Positions 22,903 through 33,900 of a stretch of DNA of 55,842 nt are shown here, one piece after another. Positions within the stretch are counted from its first letter, which is position 1. Each line of letters opens with the position of its first letter. Made by a program: the position numbers and the translations under genes. Origin of the DNA: Saccoglossus kowalevskii (lineage: Eukaryota; Hemichordata; Enteropneusta; Harrimaniidae); the NCBI RefSeq assembly GCF_000003605.2, contig NW_003151265.1:104014-159855 (forward strand), given 5' to 3'. The notes beneath the pieces are model-generated. The model saw nothing but the letters and a program-made list of their open reading frames with translations, did not search any database and was not told where the DNA came from.

Positions 22903-24560
22903 TTACACTGGCATTTTTCACAAACAGTTGCAATCTTATTTTGTGACATAATCCACCTTTTTTGTACATTAAATGATTTCCTCGTCTTTAATAATAATTT
23001 AATAATATAATTGTTTTGTTGCTGTTGTGCACACTACAAACGCAGATGACAGATATGTTTACCAAAGACACTTTTAGCATCATGGATGGGTCAAACATCC
23101 GTCAAAATAGCGATGTAACAGACGGTGAAAATGTCACATGTAGTTTTAAGATATATACTTATTGTTGTTAAGAATTGGTAGGAAATTTTGAAGAAATATG
23201 AAATAATGAATATCATATGTTGTATTTCCAGTTTCCGAATCTGAATGTACTCAGGAAAAAACGTTGAAACTGTCACGGTGGATGCTTAGAGGAAATTAAC
23301 TGCAGTCTATAAATTAAGTTAGATATGTCAACATGCACTGAGTTATTATCACTGTTTTTCTAGGATGGTCAGTTACTTTGTATGTATGTTTGTCTAAAGA
23401 ATATGAATGTCATTACTTTAAAAGTTAGTAGTAGGGGAAATTTTTTTATCAAAAAGAACATTTTTATGCACGTCGTGTTTTTATTTTGTTCAGGGAGTGA
23501 TGTTATATACATTTGTAGAATGAAAATAATACGCTCATTTCGCATTTTTCCCCAAAAAATTAGCTCGTGATGAATTCTGCAAATTTATGAATCAACATTT
23601 TACACATTGTTCTCCATATTTAACCTTTGAAACGAGTCGTGTCTTGAACGGTCAGTAGCAACAGACCGAAGAACATGTATACAAAAGCAACAGTATTAAC
23701 AAAATCACCGCTAGTGGCGGTATGATCTCGTTTATCTTTCTTTAATGGCAAGGTCGCAGTTTTTTCTATCCCATTGTATGCATATTACCTAGCCATCTTA
23801 TAAATCCGTGGCACTGGGTGTTGACGCCAAAAGTGACCGTAATACAATAACATACTAATACACTTCACTCTTTGTAGAGGTTACCCTTGAAATACAACTC
23901 ATTGGGTTAATAAAGTATATGTTATATAGATAAACAATAATTCGTTTACAATTTTCAGTATCAGCCAGAACATACTTCTAAAACTGTCGCACGTGTGACA
24001 TGAATTGTTTGTTCACCTAAAATTTAATTAACCTTTGTCTGTAATTAGGCACCATATTAAATATATATCTTTCTTTATAAGTATGCATGCATTTAACAAA
24101 AAAATCAATTAAATAAAATAAGATAGTATTATAATCAATAATGGTACTACTATGAATGTTTTTCAATAAAGTGTTAGCGAATGTCTTTTTTGAAAAATGC
24201 ATATTAACCATATAAATCGAAAGGGTCCAGGGTCAACTGTACAATTCCCAGGGACTCGGTGGCAACAAATTCTAACGTGACTGTCACGAGGCTTTACTCA
24301 GCTGATGTCGAGAAAACAAATGCATACATATCAACTTCATTGGTATGTTGATTTGTGTGATATAACTGAATAATGTATTAAATATTGGCTGAACCATAGA
24401 CCTTAAGGTCTATGGCTGAACTTGCGTTTAGAAATGACAAATATTAAATATTTTGAATTTTCAGTTTTAAGTCCAAATTCATTATCCCCACTGTTATTTG
24501 GATCCATGCCAATTTACTTGTGTTATTTTATGTCCCCGTGGCATAAATATAGAAATAATT
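22903..24560. other. Intergenic DNA between Dickkopf and FNIP
   Basis: No supported exon or RNA gene. Only a perfect palindrome at 24394-24415 stands out. The stretch includes the distal FNIP 5' flank. Confidence 0.45.
24394..24415. repeat. Perfect 22-bp palindrome inside a 26-bp direct repeat step
   Basis: CCATAGACCTT and AAGGTCTATGG form an uninterrupted 22-bp palindrome. GGCTGAAC occurs at 24388-24395 and again at 24414-24421, overlapping both ends. It lies about 430 bp upstream of the FNIP ATG. The centre GACCTT-AAGGTC contains two inverted nuclear-receptor-like half-sites, each departing from the AGGTCA consensus. Confidence 0.85.
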
Positions 24561-24566
24561 TGAAAA

Positions 24567-24679
24567 TCACGTGAGTAAACACATTTAAAAGTGGTTTTTA
24601 CTGGCTGTGTGATGACGTGCTTAGAAACTCGTATGCTCCGTATCCTGGTGGTTATATTTGTTTACCTGAAAGTCACGTG
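24567..24679 (+). promoter_or_regulatory. Paired E-boxes of CLEAR/M-box type upstream of FNIP
   Basis: TCACGTGA, the palindromic MITF/TFE consensus, lies at 24567-24574. GTCACGTG lies at 24672-24679. They are about 280 and 175 bp upstream of the FNIP ATG. CACGTG also occurs elsewhere in the window at roughly chance frequency (for example 7215, 7397 and 11836), so only the close pairing and the perfect flanks support function. Confidence 0.45.
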
Positions 24680-24730
24680 CCTACGGGTAATGATCTTTTT
24701 TTTTACACGAGTTCTTCGCATGACAGACGC

Positions 24731-24802
24731 CCGCGCATGCCGCTGTGGGCTACAACCAATCGTATTATGTGTTTCATACAATGTGAATTTCTATTGACCA
24801 AT
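24731..24802 (+). promoter_or_regulatory. FNIP proximal promoter: NRF1-like site and two CCAAT boxes
   Basis: CGCGCATGCCGC at 24732-24743 resembles the NRF1 site. CCAAT pentamers lie at 24756-24760 and 24798-24802, the second in GACCAATCA. No TATA box is seen. Together with the ubiquitous role of the gene this suggests a housekeeping-type promoter starting shortly before 24840. Confidence 0.4.
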
Positions 24803-24848
24803 CAACGGAGTCGTTATTATCGGGATTATCGGGAGTCATATGATCAAA

Positions 24849-24937
24849 ATGGCGCTGATGAAGAAGCTGTTCCTTCGCGACCGGAAAACTGGTCGCTCTA
24901 CACGATTTGGTCTTTCAAAAAATTGCCAAAACTTTAT
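24849..24937 (+). CDS. FNIP: FNIP exon 1
   Basis: Residues 1-29 plus two bases of Ile30: [15 protein letters not shown], equivalent to the conserved start of FNIP proteins. The donor is TTAT|GTAAGT. A 114-codon frame overlapping this exon in another phase is spurious. Confidence 0.9.
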
Positions 24938-27900
24938 GTAAGTATTATTTATTATTGGTGAACAGATAATTTTAATTTCATGGGAATTGGTAGATCATAG
25001 CACTTGGTATTATCCGACGAAGTGTGTGAGGTACGTTCGCTTCATGATGGAATCAATGCGACCCCCCCGTGTAAAACCCGAACTGTCATCCATGTTTGTT
25101 TACACTTTTAATGTACATGGATATATGCTCTGACGAACTTCAATTCAAGTTTGAAATATGATATTTATTTTTTACTTTATTATTCTGATTTGTATTTTGA
25201 CAATGCACAAATTACAATCAAGTGTGTGCACGAATTCAGCTGTCCGGGGACCTGGGTTTGGACGGGGTGCACTGTCGACGTAGCGTTCCCCGAACTTGAC
25301 ATTATAAATATCATACTAAATTATTTCCAATACTAGTATGACCCGATCCGCTTCTGACTTGCGTACTTTGAATATAATTATATGTCATATTCCTTAATAG
25401 GAGTGTTTTTACTTTTTACGAGATTCCACCCGTGTTTATACCTCGTCAATTTCACAATGAGTGTGTGGATGATTCAATGTCAGTTGACAAGAACGTCTCA
25501 ACCCACTCGCCGTCCTTGCCCTCGAAAACAAGATTTCTAGACATCTCGACCCAAAAATTTCTCGACCCAAGACACTTCGACCCAAATTGGACATCTCGAC
25601 CCAGACACCCTGGGCATCTCGACCCACCGCATCGACCCGACCCTATCTAAGTGTGGCGACGCGAACGTCTATCTAGTTCAACGTTGATAATGTTGCTCTT
25701 TGATAACTTAAAATTCTCGCGATATTGCGTATCGTGCTGTATATGAATGCTGTGTTTGAATGAACGACATTTATTGATTCGAAACATTGAAAACAGGGAA
25801 CATGATCGAACCGAACCTTAAACGCAAATCGACCGCCATCTTTGGTTCTACCATTTAACGCGGTGGGTAGGTGTATATAACGTACGGCATTTTTTATTTT
25901 GTACAGCAATAATATATATAAGGCGGCGGGTCGTCCGAAATAAGTGGGTCGAGATGTCTAGGGGTCCTGGGTCGAGTTGTCCAATGAAAAATGGGTCGAG
26001 ATTTTTTTGGGTCGAGATGTCTAGCACTCGAAAACAACATCACTTTTAGGACATCACGTACATCCTTAAGTCGGACATTCCAATCATTTTCAAATTACGT
26101 AAAATCTTGTGAATTTAATGTAATGTCGTCTATTGTGCACTGTAATATTTGTCATGTATTTGTCACAATTTCTTACAAAAGAGAAGGATATTGTCACCAA
26201 AAATACAGTAAATAGATTTACTGTTGTTATACTTGAAATGGTCTTTACAGTATTTTGTATTATAATACTGTAGAATACTTTATTTTCGCTTGGAATTTAT
26301 TTTCGCTATTTTCGCTGAAGGGATGATTCAGTGAAAATAAAATCCAGCAAATATACTTTTTTTCCCTATATTTCACATTAAACTCATTAAAAATCAGTGA
26401 AAATAAATTCCATACAAAACGCCCAAAAAGCATTTTCAACGAAAATTAATTCCAGCGAAAATAAAGTATTCCACAGTACATTAATTTATCTAACTGCACA
26501 CTTAAAGTGAGTCATTATATTAACTGTAAATGAAAATGTTTTTTTTTTTTAGTCAGTCAGTTTGTATGTAATTGATTACTATACAAGTTATGATGATGAC
26601 TATGAATATCTCAGATGAGGAAATTAAATTATGAAAACATAGAACACATTTGTTTCCAGTCACTTGTGTGTACATTCACACTGAGTGTTAAAATGATTTT
26701 CATTCTTAAGTATTGTATATTTGAGATGTTTTGGGGTTGCTGATTTCAGTTTTTTGTTTCTAGTGTGTTACTAATACTACGACTTAGTCTAATTTTGCTC
26801 ATTCCTGCTGGCTTTTAAGAGTAGTTAATTACTCATTCCAAAACACATGACCATGAGTTAATTATAAACAACTGTTGACAAAACTTATCAGTGTACCAGC
26901 TTGTGTCAAGAGATAATTTGAGGGTATCTCATTGACTGCTATTGTTTACATAGCTACACATACAGGTCATTTTAAAAACAAAATGTTTGCTCACTCACCA
27001 ATGTTTTTTAAAATTTATATCATTTGTTAAAGTATTACCTAAGTTGTGACCTATTTAAGGATTTGTTGTTTTAGAAAAATAACTTGCTTTAGTCTTATTT
27101 ATCAATGTATGGTTTGCTTACTGAAAGGAAATAAAATATGTAATTTAATGTGAAAAGTGCCAAATTTCAACTACGGCAAATCTAATTTTTGCAAACTTCT
27201 CTCATCTTGTCCAATACTTGTTACTCAACTTTCGTAAAAATACTTCATGATGATTGGGATCATGATGGTGTAACACTTAATTTTGAATAGTACATGACAT
27301 ATAACAATATAAATGCACAACATGTATTGTAACAGTCTTTTATGTATTTTTGGAATTTGCTGCTTTCATAGCTTGCATTTTCGGCATCAACCAAAATTAC
27401 TTATCCACTGAAATGTGTCTGAATTTAAAATAGCATTATTTTTCTTTAATTTACAAGTTTTTATTTTTTCTGCTAATAGTTGGAATGGCCCAGAGTTTGA
27501 TACAAGTCAGATTAGAGCGTTGGTTTTTAAAGAAAATAGCGTAGAAGGAAGACGATTAATTTTTGATTCCAAGAGTGTTACAAAACTAAAGACAGAGGAG
27601 GTGAGTTATAATTTAAATAATTTTCAATTCACTATTTAATTTGTCTGTTATAAATGTCAATTGTTTCAACAAATTTTATATCAAAATCAGCTAAAACAAA
27701 TGTACAGAAATGATTGAAAACTATATCATCGTTTATCAATTTAATTTGTTCACAAATAAAAGAAAAAATTGTTAGAAAAGTAGTAACAGTAAAACATGTG
27801 ATGACTAAATGCTGTTGTCTAATCTAACTTTTTGGACACCACAATTTTCCCAGCCAATATTTTCGTACAAGATTTTGCATACTAGTATGTGTTTTCCTAT

Positions 27901-30900
27901 AATGTTTGTGTTTTAACCAAAATTGGCAACTTTTTTCATTAGCAACAGGTCTTTATCAGATTTTTTGAAATTTTATCCAAAGTCAAGTTGATTTTGCTGT
28001 TCAAAGGCCTTAACAACAGACATATGATTGTATTTGAGCATACAGTTTTATATTATTGTTTGTATTCGACTATCGTGTCTATAGTCAAAATAATTCATAT
28101 TTTTATAATAGCATACATAAACAATATATGCAGTTTTTTGTTTATGTATCATTAAAACAACTAGAGTATATCTCAACCATTTTATCTCATTTTAATTTGA
28201 AGATTTGCCAAAATTTTGTAAATGATGATGAAATTCATTTTAAATTAGGTCATGGTACAGTAATCTTTCAAATGTTATAAATCTTTTCAGTTGAATGGAT
28301 GCAGACTAAAAAAGTGCAAACAAATGGGAGGGAAATCACGTTGTCCTATGGCCAACTTAGTAAAAGAAAACACACCGGTATCACCAACAAAAAATAACAG
28401 CAATATAACAAATTCACCAGAGAATCTCTCCAATAAAGTCACACCACAGTACCAGGTAAGGCAGCGGTTTGACTTTGAGATTATAACGACATATATATTG
28501 TTTGTTTTAATATTAGTACATACGCTTATGTAAATGACAGTTATGTATGTCGTCAAAAAATAATGCTTGAGCTCACAATAATGCAATTATTTTTTTTTAA
28601 TATGTGTGTTTCTATTAAACATGTGATTCTAATAGAGTAAATATGGTATATAGAAAGTCAGCTATGGAAGATTGTCTAGATTATGTACCATTATGACTGT
28701 CTGTAATCAGCGCCAGAAAACGTCATTCAGTTTTGTCTTTATTTGTAGCAAACAAAGAGAAGCGGTGATGTTAAAATGTTAGAAGAAATGGTTTACGGGT
28801 CATTACCAATGTCAAGTAGAGGTACAACAGTAAAAGTACACATTATACGACAACCACTGCAGCTTATGCTAAGTAAAGTATTTCTAATGGGTGCGACAAA
28901 AGACAACCAAATGTAAGTTCTTAACCATTTCGTGACCTGTTTTGAATCCAGTTTTTCACGTTTTCTGTTATTTCTGTCAAAATCATTGTTAATAGATCTT
29001 AGATGCAAATGATTGCAGATATCTTGTTGAGAGTGAAAGAACAATGTGATTTGACCCCCCCCCCCTCCCTCTCAACAGTGTTCTATTATCTTCCATTGAA
29101 CACATTCACACTGATCAACGTATCCATGATATTTGGACACCCCCCTAATAGTGTTCAACTATTGGATTGAAACAGTGGATAGGATGATGCGTGAGAATGA
29201 AACACTATTTGGGGGACATAAACAAGTCACGTGGGTCTCATGCTTTCAATGAGATCTCGGCGGCCATTTTTATCTAAAGTTTATTTGTGATTACAGAGAA
29301 ACGCTAAAACTAGGTTTAAATATGTGATAACCAAATGGAAGTAACAACAATTCATACAAACTTCACTGGATCACATGACTGTTCTGTTCTAAGCGATGTA
29401 TTGAATACTGTAAAACATGTCTTTTTCGCGAGCATGTCTTTATCACGAATTTAACGAGAGAACTGATTCGTTAATTTAAGATGTCGCTAATGACTTTATT
29501 ATCAATTCAAATGGCCGCCAAACAAAGAAATCAACAATGACAAGAGAGATTCGCTAAATCAACATTTCGCTATTACGTCACTTTACCACAATTCGCTAAA
29601 ATTGCATGCCGCTTTTTCAACATGTTTTACAGTATATAATTACACTGACTTATAGAATTGAAGGGGATTACATTTTTAACTTTTTTCTGCCAAAACTGTG
29701 TTGCAATTTTTTCAGCTTTCTTCTATAATTTCTTAGTTATTAATTTTGGACAAAATTTACATAATTTTATTTTACCTGCAAGTCTTGACTAAAAATTCAG
29801 GTAAAATGTTGACAAAGTTTGGTAGGTTTAATGCGTGATAGGAGAAAGAAGATGATTTTGGTATTTAGAGGGTTCATCTATGTGTGTGGTGTGTTTTGAT
29901 TATAGGGATGCAGAGGAAGTTAGTTTATCATCCAGTAATGTCAGCGACTCCACAACACCACAGACTATTAATAACAGTACAAGCAAATTAGATGAACACA
30001 TTGGTAAGTTCTTCAGCTAAGATTTTCCAGGCTGTATTTATCTGTAAATTTTACATTTATGTAGAATAATATGCTCAAAGGAACAACCAATAATTCAGTC
30101 ATTTTTTCCAATTGCTGAATTGAATATTCTGTAAAACTATTCACTGGGTGTAATTTCAGCAGATTTGATGATCCAGGGATATTCACCTGGTTTGTACAGG
30201 AAACCATATATATTCTTTCGGTTTCAATAATCACAGGGTTTTATATTTAACACTTTTAACGGAATAACCGACAATAAAACACAGCTAATACTCATCCATC
30301 AGCATTAACTTTACATTTTTAAGTTTTCTTAAAAACCATCAGCTACAAATGTACCTTACCTAGACTACTTCTTAAAAATGGCTAGCCGAATTGCTTCAAT
30401 ATTTTATATGTAGACACCTTGGGTGGAACTCAACAGATTTGTTGATTTCATTATGATAACTTTGTTTAATTTTGGAGAATATTACTGTAACTTTTTGATT
30501 ACTAGCCAAATTGCTTTGATATTGTATATGTAGGTTTCTTGGGCTGACCTCTTAGAGATTTGTTGAATTTGTAACGAAAAATCAAACAAACGAGTCTGTA
30601 TCAGCAGACAAGCTACTTGCACTATACTGTTCTTAGTATGGTGTTATATGCATGTTGGTTCGAGACAGCATTTTTAGAATAATCTTATTTGTTTATTTAC
30701 AGCACATAGTATGCCGATGGAAGTACCAACATCTCCTATTAAGCATCATAAAACGTATTACCATGACGACGACAGTGGAATAGCACGATCTTGTAAGGAA
30801 ATTTCGCTGCTTATTAAACCTTTGTAAGACGAAATAATGTTACAACATTGGCTTATTTAGCTCCACTGTCAACAAAGTCAAGCAAAACTTTTAATATTAC

Positions 30901-33900
30901 TGTCGTCGCCTATTTTATATTTTTTATTTCTTCTTTAAAAAACATCAACTATATTGGTTTCCTACTCACTACAAATGTACCTTGGGTGGTTCTCTCCCAG
31001 ATTTGAACTTTCTGTGATGTTACCTCTAATTTTCAAGTGTAGTCAATATTTTTGTCTTTTTGGTAAAAAATATTATTATTGATTTATTATTGAAAAGGGC
31101 TAGCCAGATTTGTTTAATATTGTGACAATAACTTAAATTTTCATATTTTAGTGAATATTCCTGTCATTTTTATTAAAAAGGCTACCGGTACTAGTATTTT
31201 CAACTTCTTTTGAAAACCACCAACCCAATTTATTGGTATTTTAAATTATATGTTGGTACCGTGGATGGACCACTATCAGATTGATTTGATTCATTCCTTT
31301 ATCTAATTAATTTATCTAGTGTTGATAACTTAAATTTTCTAATTTAGTGAATATTCTTATCCTGAAAATAGCTAGAATGATTGATTTGATATTTATTTCA
31401 AATTATGTATTTTAAAACCTATATCAGCCAACATGATTTATGTAATTACTCTAATATTAATTATTGTTATTTGTTATTTTTACTATACTGAAACCCCCTG
31501 ATGGTTTTGGCTGTGTAATAAAGTTATTATTATTATTAATTTTGGACAAAATGAACAGAATATTCTTTATTTTTAGCTTCGCTGTCGACTTTGTCGAGCG
31601 GAGCTTATCATATGAGTGATTGTCCGTCGTCGTCGTCCGTGTCAATGTTTTACTTTTTCGACTTCTTCTTGAAAACTACAATGTATATGTACCTTGGGTA
31701 GACCTCTCTTAGGTTTGTTCATTTCATGTTGATATCTTCAATTCTCTAATTTTGGTGAATATTTTTGTCATTTTTGGTAAAAAGTGATATTTTCGACTTC
31801 TTGTTAAAAACCGCAAGTCTGATTGCTTTGATATTACATATATAGGTACTACATATGAACCTCTCTCAGATTTGTTCATTTTGTGATGATATTTTCAATT
31901 CTCTAATTTTGGTGAATATTTTTGTCATTTTTGGCAAAAAGTGATATTTTCGACTTCTTGTTGAAAACTGTAAGTCCGATTGCTTTGATATTACATATAT
32001 AGGTACTACATGTGGACCTCTCTCAGATTTGTTTGTTTTGTGATGATATCTTCAATTCTCTAATTTTGGTGAATATTTTTGTCATTTTTGGTAAAAAGTG
32101 ATATTTTCGACTTCTTGTTAAAAACCAATAGTTCAATTGCTTTGATATTACATATATAGATACTACATGTAGACCTTTCTCAGATTTGTTCATTTTGTGA
32201 TGATATTTTCAGTTCTCTAATTTTGGTGAATATTTTTGTCATTTTTGGCAAAAAGTGATATTTTCGACTTCTTGTTGAAAACTGTAAGTCCGATTGCTTT
32301 GATATTACATATATAGGTACTACATGTGGACCTCTCTCAGATTTGTTTGTTTTGTGATGATATCTTCAATTCTCTATTTATTTTGGTGAATATTTTTGTA
32401 ATTTTTGGTAAAAAGTGATATTTTCGACTTCTTGTTAAAAACTGTAAGTCCTATTGCTTTGATACTATTCATATTGTTCATTTTCTAATGATGTCTTCAG
32501 TTTTTTAATTGAAATGTGCATTGCTAACAGCGGAGCTATCTCAGCCGATAGGCTGTTTGTTTACCCTTTGGCTTGATTAAAATTTGTAAAAGAAATTAGA
32601 AAAAAGAGGCATGTGTATATGTAACTCATCTAAAATTTCTAATTTTATTTCTATCCAGCTTCTGCTAGTAGTTTCCTTACATATCCATCACCAAGTACTT
32701 CCAACTCGAGTACAAATAGTAACAGCCTGCATCGTAGATGGTTACGTCATCAGTCTACCAGCATGGATTTTGGTTATCGACGTAGGTCGATGGATTTGTC
32801 ATCTCAAACATCAAGTCTTAACAGTGATGTAGTGAGTAATATAGTCTGTGTTTAGATTGTATTGAGTGAGTGTTTTTGTATATACATCAAACTTGTTGAT
32901 AACATGCAGTTAGTATTTTACAATTCAATATTTTCCAAATCAGTAAGCTAAGGGGCTATGTGGCATGTCAGTATGCTGAGGAGTCTATGTGACAAATCAG
33001 TATGTTTGGATTGATGTTAAAAATCAGTATGTTGGGGGGTCCATGTAGCAGATCAACATGTCTTATACTGATTGTTTTGTTTTCATTTCAGTCGTCAATT
33101 AGTGGTGGTCAACGAAAGCACAAGATAGGATTGAGTGTGATCATATCACTTTGTAATACGAAGGACGAGAACAAGTATAAACAGTTTCAGACGTTCTTTT
33201 TCTCACATTTTCCATTGTTTGAAAGTCATTTTTATAAGCTAGGAATTGAAATTGAGAAAGCGGTGCAACAGAAGTCTTTGCAGATATCTCTGATCATGAC
33301 AGTAAGTTCCTCTCTTTTGCGTATCCGTACTGTATTTTTTTTCTGGTCAGACTGTTTTTCAAAAATGAGACTAGAAAATAATAGTGCATTTTGTGGTGTG
33401 TTGTTTCAGGCTTTAGAAGAGTTTTGCAATGGAATTAGTATGTTGTATACTGCACCAAGAATACCAGACCCTGTTTGGTTGAGTATGATGACATGTGAAA
33501 ACCAACATGGTCAACTGTGTGATAAATTTATGAAACAATTGGTTGTAGTATTGGATGAATATGATACTAAGAACACAAATTTGTAAGTATATTTTATTCT
33601 TGTGGTTTTATGATTAATGCACGTATAAACAAAATTAAATGACACATACTTGAATTGTGCTCAGTGTTTGATGTTGATGGTATTAGTGGTATTGCTAATC
33701 TGTAAACCAAATGTATAATCTTCACATTTTTTTTATTTTGCAGTTTTATTAGTCGTTTATTGACAGCAGTGTTGACCCACCATCTTGGTTGGGTTCCTAC
33801 TGTGATACCAAGTGGTGCTAGTCCAAGTCAAACCTATTTAGCAAAACACTTTTCAAACAATGTAAGTACAGTTTTGCATTTTCAGCCCTGTGTTCTCTCT

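Noticed and set aside
24840..24842. Upstream in-frame ATG of FNIP
   Set aside because: Its context (C at -3, A at +4) is weak, whereas the ATG at 24849 has A at -3 and G at +4 and yields the conserved MA start.
24617..24961. 114-codon frame starting at 24617 as the first FNIP exon
   Set aside because: It reads the exon in the wrong phase. Only the frame beginning ATGGCG at 24849 gives the family N-terminus and a phase-2 junction to exon 2.
31574..32561. 157-bp repeats considered as a CRISPR-like or satellite array
   Set aside because: Units abut without spacers and are bounded by element termini found at three other loci, so a mobile element explains them.
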